Assembly: GCA_028822695.1 (NCBI GenBank)
Contig: JAPKDA010000014.1
Span: forward strand, 1-36,421
Origin: Akkermansiaceae bacterium
GTDB lineage: Bacteria; Verrucomicrobiota; Verrucomicrobiia; Verrucomicrobiales; Akkermansiaceae
Reading direction: 5' to 3'
Length of the DNA stretch: 36,421 nucleotides
In this document: piece by piece, positions 25,937-34,100 of the stretch
Position numbering within the stretch: the stretch's first letter is position 1
How the letters are laid out: each line of letters begins with the position of its first letter
Made by a program: the position numbers and the translations under genes
The notes under the pieces: generated by a model
What the model was told of the DNA's origin: nothing
The model's input: only the letters and a program-made list of their open reading frames with translations
Databases searched by the model: none

Positions 25937-26809
25937 TCAGTCATTTCCCGGCGTCTCCGCTTTCGCTAACGGCACCGAAACATTCTCCACGGGAACCACT
26001 GGATCAGCAGGCCGACTCATCGTGTAGGCCAACATCGTAATCCCCAAAGTCATTAACGCGCAAATCGTCACCGTCACGATCGCCGACCTCCGCGAATTGG
26101 CGTCCACGAAGTTCGTGAAATCCTTCTCGCTCTCTTTCATCTGCTTGAACGCAGACTCCATGAAGCGATCCGATGAATCAATCCGCTCCGCCAATTTGTC
26201 CAACGTCGCCATCGACGCCTTGCTGTTCCGCTCAATGCTCGAAAAGGTCCGACCCATTCCCACCACCACCATGTCCATCGTCCCCATCCCTTCGTTCAGG
26301 CGATCCATCGCCTTGAAGAACACCGCATCCTTATTATTGGTCCGCTCCACACACTCGTTGAGGTTCTCCAGGATTTCGTGGGTCCGCCGTTGATTGTCTC
26401 CTACCCGGCGCAATCCATCCACCGCAAGCGGAAGAGGGCTCAGGGTCTTGCGCAACAACTGACGATCTTCATTCGCCGACTCGATGTGATTACGCACCTC
26501 GCTCATCACTCCCGAGATGTTCTCACAACCCTCCCGCAACTTGATCAACTCCTGCGTCCGCTTGTTCGGGCGCTTCCAAAACCTCCACTTCTTCGTCACC
26601 TCTTCGCTCTTCGGACCGATCATCGTCAAGGGCGGTGCCTCCACCACACCATCATCCCCTCCGTTTAATAAGACGACCTCCTTGTTGGCCCCGTCGACCC
26701 GCACTTGACGTCCTCCCAATCGCGATGAGGACAACCCTGCGGCCACTGCCAGAGGGTCAGGGGTATCAGCTCCAGGGCGGCGGGTCTCGGGCAATTTAAA
26801 AGGATTCAT
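25937..26809 (-). CDS. coiled-coil, tail-anchored membrane protein of unknown function
   Basis: 290 residues not matching a family that I recognise. Residues 1-75 are variable and Gly/Pro/Val-rich, then a basic cluster KKWRFWKRPNKR, a long helical part (about 85-240) with heptad-like spacing and several Asn/Glu/Arg-rich segments, and one transmembrane helix at about 243-264, followed by a short Pro/Val-rich tail. The helical part is reminiscent of methyl-accepting/apolipoprotein-like or phasin-like coiled coils, but without their motifs. It heads the minus-strand group with the tiny ORF, GYF_2/DUF4190 and DUF2752 genes. There is no signal peptide, so the coiled coil should be cytoplasmic. Confidence 0.7.
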   Translation of the reverse strand: MNPFKLPETRRPGADTPDPLAVAAGLSSSRLGGRQVRVDGANKEVVLLNGGDDGVVEAPPLTMIGPKSEEVTKKWRFWKRPNKRTQELIKLREGCENISGVMSEVRNHIESANEDRQLLRKTLSPLPLAVDGLRRVGDNQRRTHEILENLNECVERTNNKDAVFFKAMDRLNEGMGTMDMVVVGMGRTFSSIERNSKASMATLDKLAERIDSSDRFMESAFKQMKESEKDFTNFVDANSRRSAIVTVTICALMTLGITMLAYTMSRPADPVVPVENVSVPLAKAETPGND

Positions 26810-26908
26810 TCAGAATGTCGCTATTTAGTGGAGTCAGACTATTAATAAGCCTTAAACAAATCAAGGCCCAAGCTCATTCCGCCTCCTTTACCGTAACCCC
26901 TTGAAGCT

Positions 26909-27712
26909 CTAACGCCAAATCACAGGGTCAAGCCCGTAGAATCGCTTTAGCTCCCGGTAAACATCCCCGTGATCCTCCAACAACTGCGCCGGTTTCTCAA
27001 AGAAGGTCTCTGTCGCCACCGCGAAAAACTCCGCCGGATTGGTCGCCCCATAGGGATCCATGACCGTTTTCTGCCCCTTGTTCACCCGATCACAGAGAAC
27101 ATCATAAGACCGCTTGAACGCCTCCGCCCAAGACTGGTAGTCACCTCTGGCCTTCAATTTCGGCAACCCATCCGCCGCGCCGGACGCCTGGTCCAATTGG
27201 TGGGCAAACTCGTGCAGTACCACATTGTGCCCGTCTTCAATGTTCACCGCCCCCTGCCGGACACTCTTCCAAGCCAACACCACACTCCCTGTCCCCCAAC
27301 TCTCCCCCAACCGCACACTGGAACCCTCCTCCTTGTCATGTGCCCGATAGGCATCTGGATAAACAAGAACACTCCGCAACCGCCCATAGTCCTCATACCC
27401 GCTCGCTAACAAAAGAAGACAAGCCTGCGCACTGATCACCAAGCGCATCTCCTCCGTCACCTCGTGCAAGTCACCACAGGCCTCAAAAGAAAGCTCGTGC
27501 AGGAACATCTGCATCAACCCTTCCAACCTCGGCCGAAATTCCTCCGGCACCCGGTCAAACAGCGGCATATACTCCCGCAAGAGAGCCCTCGAGTTGTCAT
27601 CAAGCGACATCGCAAGCACCGCCCGTCGCGCCTCTTTCCGACGCTTGCTGTGCAACCAGCCCGCCAAGATGACCACGCCGATCGCAATCGCAACTATTAC
27701 GAATCCAGTCAT
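26909..27712 (-). CDS. MtfA-like zinc metallopeptidase (M90 family)
   Basis: From the ATG at 27712 the protein has 267 residues. An N-terminal hydrophobic anchor (MTGFVIVAIAIGVVILAGWL) precedes a cytoplasmic or periplasmic domain with the zinc motif VVLHEFAHQLD (H167, E168, H171), and a downstream NPAEFFAVATETFFEKP providing the third ligand. The spacing and surroundings (LVYPDAY, SWGTGSVVLAW, DPYGATNPAEFF) match the MtfA/YeeI family; E. coli MtfA is a peptidase linked to Mlc and glucose-PTS regulation, which need not hold here. The longer open frame to 27889 lies inside the upstream gene in another frame and is not used. The ATG overlaps the hisA-like stop as ATGA. Confidence 0.85.
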   Translation of the reverse strand: MTGFVIVAIAIGVVILAGWLHSKRRKEARRAVLAMSLDDNSRALLREYMPLFDRVPEEFRPRLEGLMQMFLHELSFEACGDLHEVTEEMRLVISAQACLLLLASGYEDYGRLRSVLVYPDAYRAHDKEEGSSVRLGESWGTGSVVLAWKSVRQGAVNIEDGHNVVLHEFAHQLDQASGAADGLPKLKARGDYQSWAEAFKRSYDVLCDRVNKGQKTVMDPYGATNPAEFFAVATETFFEKPAQLLEDHGDVYRELKRFYGLDPVIWR

Positions 27713-28482
27713 CGTTTGGCTTTGCTGTTCCAATCCACCAATTCTGCATAGCGCACCCCGCGTCCTCCGAACAGGTCCAGCGCACTCCCCACCGTCACAT
27801 CCACCCGACCGTAGCTCAACTCGTTGACCAACTCGACATCCTTCATCTCTCCTACTCCACCAGCATAGGTCAATGCACCACCACCCCACTCACCCAGCAA
27901 TCGCACCAAATCTTCATCCACTCCGCCGCACTTCCCTTCCACGTCTGCTGCGTGAATCAAAAACTCCGCCCCCCACTTGCTCAGGCGATCCAGAGTAGCT
28001 CCCGTCACATTCAAATCCGTCAGCGTCTGCCAACGGTTCATCGCCACGCACCACCCTTTCGCCGTCTTGCGACAACTCAGATCCAAAACGATGCGCTCCC
28101 TCCCCACCGCATCCACCAACGCCTCCGCCCGATCCTCAAGAAAATGCCCGCCCTCATCAAACAACCACGAGGTCACAATCACCTCTCTCGCTCCCGCATC
28201 GATCCACTCCTGGGCATTGCCGGCATGAATGCCACCACCCACCTGTAATCCACCCGGCCAAGCCGCCAACGCCTCCCGTGCCGCCTCCCGATTCCCCGGC
28301 CCGAGCATGATAACGTGCCCCCCTCCCAGATCATCCTCCCGAAATTTCTCCGCAAACCACGACGAAGGGCGCTCTGAGACGAAATTCTCCTGCGGCCCCG
28401 GCCCATCATCCCGCAGGCTTCCACCCACGATCTGTTTCACTTTTCCGTCGTGGAGATCGATGCAGGGCCGGAACTTTGTCAT
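27709..28482 (-). CDS. hisA: HisA of the eukaryotic type (ProFAR isomerase)
   Basis: 258 residues matching the eukaryotic (plant/fungal HIS6-like) class of phosphoribosylformimino-5-aminoimidazole carboxamide ribotide isomerase: KFRPCIDLHDGKVKQIVGGS at the N-terminus, GGHVIMLGPGN, GGLQVGGGIHAGNAQEWIDA, REVIVTSWLF, ERIVLDLSCRKTAKGW, HAADVEGKCGGVDEDLV, LTYAGGV and VDVTVGSALDLFGG. It catalyses the fourth step of histidine synthesis in the cytoplasm. The first Asp (D9 in CIDLHDGK) is the expected catalytic acid. ATG at 28482 gives the family-like N-terminus; an ATG at 28494 is an alternative. Its stop overlaps the peptidase start. No other his biosynthetic genes are nearby. Confidence 0.87.
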   Translation of the reverse strand: MTKFRPCIDLHDGKVKQIVGGSLRDDGPGPQENFVSERPSSWFAEKFREDDLGGGHVIMLGPGNREAAREALAAWPGGLQVGGGIHAGNAQEWIDAGAREVIVTSWLFDEGGHFLEDRAEALVDAVGRERIVLDLSCRKTAKGWCVAMNRWQTLTDLNVTGATLDRLSKWGAEFLIHAADVEGKCGGVDEDLVRLLGEWGGGALTYAGGVGEMKDVELVNELSYGRVDVTVGSALDLFGGRGVRYAELVDWNSKAKR

Positions 28483-28532
28483 GGTCAACGCCATCAATTG
28501 AGCATTTTTTCACAAAAATCCAAGCGAAGCTC

Positions 28533-28727
28533 GTGCGCGCCCTCCCCTTTTCCTCTTCCCCGCCCTCCTCACCCTCTCCTCCCAGGCCGACGAAAAGTCA
28601 AAACCGGCCACCCCCTCACCCGATCCCGAAGGGATGATCCTGATTCCCGGAGGCACCTACGCCCGAGGCGAAGACCGCGATCTCGGGGGCCGCACGGAGA
28701 TTCAAGCACTCCATGAACCGTTTATCT
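28533..28727 (+). pseudogene. truncated, frameshifted formylglycine-generating-enzyme (FGE-sulfatase) like gene relic
   Basis: In the plus frame through 28634 the sequence reads PEGMILIPGGTYARGEDRDL, then G-G-R-T-E-I-Q-A-L-H-E-P-F, matching the opening of FGE-sulfatase/SUMF1 domains (G-M-V-x-I-P-G-G-x-F). Upstream a signal peptide can be read: GTG at 28533 gives VRAL, and a signal core with LFLFPALLTLSSQA follows, but only after one base is added in the C4T4 tract at 28544-28551. The homology stops at about 28727, where the antisense 3' end of the sugar phosphorylase gene begins, leaving only the first 30 or so residues of the FGE domain. Without the missing part it cannot be functional. The FGE call depends on the short match. 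Confidence 0.6.
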
Positions 28728-28735
28728 ATTTCCGC

Positions 28736-30484
28736 TCACTCCCCCACCACCCACGCACTCTCATACGCCCTCAACACATACTCATCCCCCTCAAACTCCA
28801 AATCGCTCCCGTTTAGCAAATTCCTGAACCGTCCCGCCTCACCCAACTGCCCCGCCACCAGTTTCCGCGGCAGCTTCACTTCCTCCGCGCTGAAGTTGAA
28901 ACAGCACAGTATCCGCACCCTCCCGTCCAACGAGCGCCTCACCAAGGCAAACACCTCACCCGTCGTCGTCAGCACCTCCTGCGGCGCGTCCGGATGAAAC
29001 GCCGTGCAATTCGCCCGGGTTCGCAGCATCGAGCTATAAACATTATTCACCCACGCGTGATCCGAGTCGGCATCATCCAACTTCGCCTCAAGATCATTCC
29101 AATCCCATCGCTGCCGGTTGATATCCCGGTTCTCACCATCCTCCCGCTTCGGCCCCTCATCCCAGTTCGTTCCACCCACCACACTGTGGAAATACACCGC
29201 CGGCATCCCCCGCAACGAGAGCATCACCGCCTGCGAACACAAAAAGCGCCGCAACCCAAGTTTCGGATCCCCCGGCAAACTCAAAGCATCCCGGTAGGTG
29301 ATGTTCAACTCATACGGCTTCTTTGACCCATCCGGCATGGACCGGTAATTCACCAGCCCACCACGCTCTTCGACCTGCCCCACCAACCACCTCAACTCCT
29401 CCGGCGCCACAAGACCCTCCAGCGGCCGGACCCCGATCCCGTCATGGCTCGCCGTGAAATTCAAATACGTGCAACCCTTCGGCAAATCCCCCAACGACCC
29501 CGCCCACTTCTGCATCGACCGCGAATCCCCCTTCAACAAACCGTGTAGAACCAGGGGCGGTAGCGCGAACTGATAAACCATGTGCGCCTCGTCCCCCCGC
29601 CCAAAATACGAGATATTCTCAACATGCGGCACATTCGTCTCCGTCAACACGATCACATGCGGCGCGACCGTCACTAGAACGTCCCGCATCAATTTCACCA
29701 CCTCGTGCACCTGCCGCAAATGAATGCAACTGGTGCCCTCCTCCTTCCAGAGAAATGCCACCGCATCAAGCCGCACAATCCGCGTCCCCTTGGAAACATA
29801 GTTCAGAAGAATATCCAAAAACTCGAAGAGCACATCCGGCGACTTCCAGTTCAGATCCACCTGATCCTCGCTGAACGTCGTCCACACATGCCGCTCCCCG
29901 TTCTTCGTCTCCGTCTTCGATAGCAACGGCCACGGCCGCGGACGAACCACCGCCGACAAGTCAGCCTCCGGATCACCTTCCTGGAAATACTCCGACTGCG
30001 GCGCAATCCCATTCACGTAGTCCGTGAACCACGCACTCTGTCGTGAACAGTGGTTGAGCACGAGATCCGCCATCAAGCCATAGTCCCTTGATATCCGCTC
30101 GATCTCTCCCCAATCGCCCAACTCCTTGGCCACCTTGCGATAGTCGATCACCGAAAATCCACCATCCGAAGACGAGGGGAAAAATGGCAACACATGCACC
30201 ACGTTGACTGCCCCACGCAGCCGCCGGTCACAAAAGTTTTTCAAGGTCTCCAAGGGCCGCTCCCCCTCGCGGGTCACCATGTCCCCGTAGGTGATCAACA
30301 CCGCATCCTTGTGCGACCAGCGATTCTTCTTCGCCGCCTCCGAACCGCCATTCTTCGAACTCACCCCGTAGCGCCCGATCAACATGTAGAGCCGATCCGA
30401 CAATTGCTCCGCCATGTCCCGGCCATACAACCGACCCAGCCGCAGCTTCATGCGATTAAAGGTACTTCTCCGAATCAACTTCAT
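28736..30484 (-). CDS. GH13_18 sugar phosphorylase (glucosylglycerate or sucrose phosphorylase-like)
   Basis: 582-residue TIM-barrel enzyme that cleaves an alpha-glucoside with phosphate to give glucose 1-phosphate. Catalytic residues: nucleophile D240 in RIVRLDAVAFLWKEEGTSCI, acid/base E282 in VLTETNVPH, and D348 in NFTASHDGIGVRP. Other family blocks are VNVVHVLPFFPSSSDGGFSV, DLVLNHCSRQSAWF and WTTFSEDQVDLNW. The sequence resembles the branch that includes E. coli YcjM-type glucosylglycerate phosphorylases as well as sucrose 6'-phosphate phosphorylases. The neighbouring GT81 gene favours glucosylglycerate, but the acceptor is inferred. It overlaps the upstream glycosyltransferase gene by 4 nt (ATGA), so the two are coexpressed. 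No signal peptide, so it is cytoplasmic. Confidence 0.88.
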   Translation of the reverse strand: MKLIRRSTFNRMKLRLGRLYGRDMAEQLSDRLYMLIGRYGVSSKNGGSEAAKKNRWSHKDAVLITYGDMVTREGERPLETLKNFCDRRLRGAVNVVHVLPFFPSSSDGGFSVIDYRKVAKELGDWGEIERISRDYGLMADLVLNHCSRQSAWFTDYVNGIAPQSEYFQEGDPEADLSAVVRPRPWPLLSKTETKNGERHVWTTFSEDQVDLNWKSPDVLFEFLDILLNYVSKGTRIVRLDAVAFLWKEEGTSCIHLRQVHEVVKLMRDVLVTVAPHVIVLTETNVPHVENISYFGRGDEAHMVYQFALPPLVLHGLLKGDSRSMQKWAGSLGDLPKGCTYLNFTASHDGIGVRPLEGLVAPEELRWLVGQVEERGGLVNYRSMPDGSKKPYELNITYRDALSLPGDPKLGLRRFLCSQAVMLSLRGMPAVYFHSVVGGTNWDEGPKREDGENRDINRQRWDWNDLEAKLDDADSDHAWVNNVYSSMLRTRANCTAFHPDAPQEVLTTTGEVFALVRRSLDGRVRILCCFNFSAEEVKLPRKLVAGQLGEAGRFRNLLNGSDLEFEGDEYVLRAYESAWVVGE

Positions 30485-31752
30485 CCTGTCACCTCCTCCG
30501 TTGGACCGCCATCGATCTGATTAAACGCCGCGTTGAGCGCATTCCTCAGCGCCTCATAACCGTAATACCTTTTCGCCAACCGGTAGTTCAGCTCCACCAC
30601 CTCCTGACGCTGCTCCTCATCACCCAACAATTTCTTCACTTCATCAACCGTTTCGCGGGTCACGTAGCCATCCATTTCCACCACACTGAACCCCTTCGGC
30701 TCGATGTCCTGCACGTAGATCGAATACCGGTTCACCACCACCGGCTTCTTAAAGTAAAAGGCCTCCAACAAGGCATTCCCAAATCCTTCATAAACACTCG
30801 GATAGGTCACCAGATCCGCATGCGGATAAATGTCCCACAGCGTATACATCTTCTGCCCTTTCGCATTCCGCTGCCGCCGTTCACTGACCCGGTCCGCGAC
30901 AATCCGCATGTCCACCCCCTCGTCTTCCGCGAGATGCTCCAGCATGTGCTGATACTCATAGCCCTCGTCTCCCGCATCGTGGGAAATCACCAACTTACAT
31001 CGCGGATCGTTTAGCTTGCTCACCAATTTGATGGCATGCTCGATTCCTTTCCGCGGCACGATCCGCGTCGGTTGCAGGATGAACACGTCATCATCCTTCA
31101 ATCCAATCTCCTCCCGAAAATCCGCCGCCCATTCCGCATCCGCACTGTTCTCATTCCCAAAATCAAAAACATTCGGCACCAACACCGAGCTTACCCCCTT
31201 ACGCAGGGCCAACTGCTCCCGCGCCGCCTGATTGATCACCGTATGCACCACCCTCGGCAATCGTGGCGGAAACGCCATGTCCAGATAGTCTGGCACCGCA
31301 TTCAGGGAAAACCTCACCCGCTCCCAATAAAAATCATGGTGATGCGCCACCGCCGGCATCCCCGTCTCCGCCAAAAACTCGGTCAGTGCCACCCCGAGTG
31401 GCACATGCACAGGAATAGTCAGCACGTTCTCCGGCACCAACACATCAATCCCGAATCGATCCACAAATCGACGCAACATGGCCTCCAGATAGCTTGCCAT
31501 CTCCCGGATTCGCTCCGTCACGTGGGCCTCCCTGCGGGCCACGCCCCAAATTCGATCATTGATCCATTCATTCTCCGGATGCCCGAAAAACGCCTCTGGC
31601 ACACACATCGACAGCTCCGGCGACCGATCACTCCGCCCACTGAACCAAAACACCTCGTGCCCCATTTCCTTCAACACATCCGCCCACTTTTGACTCTCCA
31701 GGGAGACGCCGTCAGTCCCTGCAAATCGAGTCGATACAAAGCCGATTTTCAT
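30481..31752 (-). CDS. GT4-family glycosyltransferase
   Basis: From the ATG at 31752, 423 residues; the start MKIGFVSTRFAGTDGVSLES is a typical GT-B N-terminal strand and glycine loop, so the 11-residue upstream extension is not used. The C-terminal domain has PTRIVPRKGIEHAI, and the donor-binding block TYPSVYEGFGNALLEAFYFK with the E-x7-E pair, characteristic of GT4 retaining transferases using a nucleotide sugar. The acceptor is unknown. It is cytoplasmic. It overlaps the phosphorylase gene by ATGA and is divergent from the M20-fold gene (166 nt apart), so both operons share one regulatory gap. Confidence 0.9.
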   Translation of the reverse strand: MKIGFVSTRFAGTDGVSLESQKWADVLKEMGHEVFWFSGRSDRSPELSMCVPEAFFGHPENEWINDRIWGVARREAHVTERIREMASYLEAMLRRFVDRFGIDVLVPENVLTIPVHVPLGVALTEFLAETGMPAVAHHHDFYWERVRFSLNAVPDYLDMAFPPRLPRVVHTVINQAAREQLALRKGVSSVLVPNVFDFGNENSADAEWAADFREEIGLKDDDVFILQPTRIVPRKGIEHAIKLVSKLNDPRCKLVISHDAGDEGYEYQHMLEHLAEDEGVDMRIVADRVSERRQRNAKGQKMYTLWDIYPHADLVTYPSVYEGFGNALLEAFYFKKPVVVNRYSIYVQDIEPKGFSVVEMDGYVTRETVDEVKKLLGDEEQRQEVVELNYRLAKRYYGYEALRNALNAAFNQIDGGPTEEVTG

Positions 31753-31844
31753 TCTGTCTGGTGGGCCTTTGCCAAATCGAAGCACACTATGAGGTCACCC
31801 CAAGCAAGCTCAATGCCAATCTCTTGAAAATCGGCAGAAGAGTC

Positions 31845-31860
31845 TGGCACGCATTCTGCA
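31845..31860 (+). promoter_or_regulatory. candidate sigma-54 (RpoN) promoter
   Basis: The sequence TGGCACGCATTCTGCA matches the -24/-12 consensus TGGCACG-N4-TTGCA at 11 of 12 defined positions (C for the first T of the -12 box), with correct GG-to-GC spacing. It points toward the plus-strand operon; a transcript would start at about 31872, some 45 nt before the ATG at 31919. An activator (bEBP) gene is not in the window, so use in vivo is unproven. Confidence 0.5.
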
Positions 31861-31918
31861 AAACATTCCCAGCATTCGCGCTCCCCATCGGATCGTCGAC
31901 CTGCTTAATTAAAACCCA

Positions 31919-33100
31919 ATGAGTTCACCCTCCCCAACCAAGATCCGGGAAGAGCTCTCCGCGTACCGGGAAACGCTGCTCGCGAATGCCCTCATGCTTG
32001 GGGAGATTCCGGCTCCTGCTGGAGACGAAAGCGCCCGGGTCCGGTTCCTCGCCGATCGTTTTAACGCACTTTCTCTCCAGGGCGTTTCCATCGACGAAGC
32101 CGGAAACGTGCAAGCCATGCTCCCCGGCCGCAAGGGCGATCAAACGATCCTCTTGGCGGCTCATGCCGACACTCACATCACCCTTCGCCCTGGCGAACGA
32201 CTGACGATTAACGTCACCCCCGAACACCTCGAAGGCCAGGGACTCGCCGACAACACGGTTGGCCTCGCCTGCCTCCTCAGTATTCCCGAACTCCTCGAGC
32301 GCCTCGACATTAAGCTCGATGCCAACATCATCTTCCTCGGCCACGTCAACTCGCTCGGCTCACGCGACTTCGCCGGCCTGCGCTTCTTCTTGGATCATGT
32401 TCCCAATCCGGTCCACGCCGGCCTCGTCCTCGAAGGAATCAGCCTTGGTCGACTGAACCCTTCCTGCCTCGGCATGGTCCAGGCCGACATCAAATGCCGT
32501 GTCCACCAGTCGCCTGGAACCCGCTGGGAGGCCAGTGAAAATGCGATCGTCATCATGCACCGCGTCATCCGTCGCATCCTCGAGATCCCCGTCCCCCAGG
32601 AACCCCGAACCTCGGTGATTCTTGGGTCCCTTAATGCCGGCAAAACATTCAATCGCCCTCCCGAAGCAGCTCGACTCCGACTGGAGGTTCGCTCCGAAGA
32701 ACCCGGCAAGGCGCGTGAAATCCGAATGCAGATTCAGGAAATCGTGCGGGAGATCTCCTCCACCACGGCTTCTGAGATCGATATCAGCTACCCCGCGCTG
32801 CGCAAACCCGGCGGCATCCCCTTCTCCCACCCCATGGTCACTGCTGCCCGGGAGGTCATGGCGGAACTCGATGTAGAAACACTCATTGGCCCCTCTTACT
32901 CCGACCTCTCTGTCCTCATCTCCCACAACATTCCCGCCGTCACCCTCGGCCTCACTACTGCCGAGGCGCTCAACGAACCGGAGGAGCGTGTGGAGATCGA
33001 ACCATACCTCACCGGCATCGCTCAGGCCGTCGGCGTCCTTCAACGCATCGACAAGGAAGTCGCAACCTATCCGGAAGCCGAGGATCCACCAATTTCCTAA
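31919..33100 (+). CDS. M20-fold peptidase-like protein with missing catalytic residues
   Basis: 393 residues with the overall pattern of M20 (peptidase T-like) metallopeptidases: LLAAHADTHITL gives H82 and D84, GLADNTVGLA gives D111, and a dimerisation-domain-like middle and GPSYSDLSVLISHNIPAVTLG follow. The conserved E-E of the active site is replaced by N144-S145 (GHVNSLGSRD), and the final metal His, normally in H-x-x-E-E/R, is N352 (ALNEPEERVEI). A normal hydrolysis reaction is therefore doubtful; a binding or altered-catalysis role is possible. It is the first gene of the plus operon, followed after 32 nt by the GT81 gene and preceded by the candidate sigma-54 promoter. Confidence 0.75.
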   Translation: MSSPSPTKIREELSAYRETLLANALMLGEIPAPAGDESARVRFLADRFNALSLQGVSIDEAGNVQAMLPGRKGDQTILLAAHADTHITLRPGERLTINVTPEHLEGQGLADNTVGLACLLSIPELLERLDIKLDANIIFLGHVNSLGSRDFAGLRFFLDHVPNPVHAGLVLEGISLGRLNPSCLGMVQADIKCRVHQSPGTRWEASENAIVIMHRVIRRILEIPVPQEPRTSVILGSLNAGKTFNRPPEAARLRLEVRSEEPGKAREIRMQIQEIVREISSTTASEIDISYPALRKPGGIPFSHPMVTAAREVMAELDVETLIGPSYSDLSVLISHNIPAVTLGLTTAEALNEPEERVEIEPYLTGIAQAVGVLQRIDKEVATYPEAEDPPIS

Positions 33101-33132
33101 CCACCCTCTCCAAATCCCTCACCCTTTGACCC

Positions 33133-34095
33133 GTGGCTTGGCTACAAACAAACACCTTTCACCACTCCGACTTTTCCGATCTCGCAAAACTCTGCGAGGC
33201 CAAGAAAAAGGCCGGCCTCACCATCGGCCTCTGCATCCCCACCCTCAATGAGGAAAAGACGATCGGCAAAGAGATCGTCATCTTTAAGAGCGAACTCATG
33301 GACCGCTTCCCGCTCATCGATGAGTTCGCGGTGATCGACTCGGGATCCACCGACCGCACCGGCGAGATCGCCTCATCCTACGGCGCGGAATTCCACTACT
33401 CCGGCGACATCCTCCCCTCCGAAGGGTTCAAACGCGGCAAGGGCGAAAACCTCTGGAAGGCGGTCTACGAACTCAAGAGCGACATCATCTGCTACGTGGA
33501 CGCCGACATCGCCAACATCCACCCTCGCTTCGTTTACGGCCTCGTCGCACCCCTCATCCGCGACGCCTCCATCCACTACGTGAAGGCATTCTACGAACGC
33601 CCCATGGCCTTCTCCCAAGGACTCCGCGCCACCGGCGGCGGTCGCGTCACCGAGATCCTCGTCCGCCCCCTCTTCTCACTCTTCTACCCCGAACTCACCC
33701 AACTCTTCCAACCCCTCTCCGGAGAATACGCCGTCCGCCGCGAAGTCCTCGAAGCAATCCCCTTCCCCATCGGCTACGGCGTCGAAACTTCCCACATCCT
33801 CGATGTCTACAAACGGTGGGGCATGGGCGCCTTCGCGCAAACCGACCTCGACCAACGCGTCCACCGCAACCAATCCACCACCGCCCTGGGCAAAATGTCC
33901 TTCGGCATCCTGCAGTCCTTCATCAATCGCCTCCGCCAACACGGCAAGGTCGGCGACCTTGCCGAAATCTCCAACATCTACCGCGCCCTGCAAGCCAATG
34001 GAGCGGAGTATGAGGAGGTCACCACCGAGATTTTTGAAGAGGAACGCCAACCCATGATTGAGGTTGCTGAATACCTGAAACGATTCCCCCGTTGA
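33133..34095 (+). CDS. glucosyl-3-phosphoglycerate synthase-like glycosyltransferase (GT81)
   Basis: 320 residues, GT-A fold. CIPTLNEEKTIG and EFAVIDSGSTDRTGEIA form the nucleotide-binding start; FKRGKGENLWKAVYELKSD and the metal-binding VDADIAN (D123, D125) follow; then YVKAFYERP, GGGRVTEILVRPLF, LFQPLSGEYAVRRE, PIGYGVETSHILD and DQRVHRNQ. All of these are GpgS/mannosylglucosyl-3-phosphoglycerate-synthase family blocks. GpgS makes glucosyl-3-phosphoglycerate from NDP-glucose and 3-phosphoglycerate, the first step to glucosylglycerate. Cytoplasmic. Start is a GTG with no clear ribosome binding site. It overlaps, or is 5 nt from, the next gene. The exact sugar donor cannot be read from sequence alone. 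Confidence 0.85.
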   Translation: MAWLQTNTFHHSDFSDLAKLCEAKKKAGLTIGLCIPTLNEEKTIGKEIVIFKSELMDRFPLIDEFAVIDSGSTDRTGEIASSYGAEFHYSGDILPSEGFKRGKGENLWKAVYELKSDIICYVDADIANIHPRFVYGLVAPLIRDASIHYVKAFYERPMAFSQGLRATGGGRVTEILVRPLFSLFYPELTQLFQPLSGEYAVRREVLEAIPFPIGYGVETSHILDVYKRWGMGAFAQTDLDQRVHRNQSTTALGKMSFGILQSFINRLRQHGKVGDLAEISNIYRALQANGAEYEEVTTEIFEEERQPMIEVAEYLKRFPR

Positions 34096-34100
34096 GCCTC

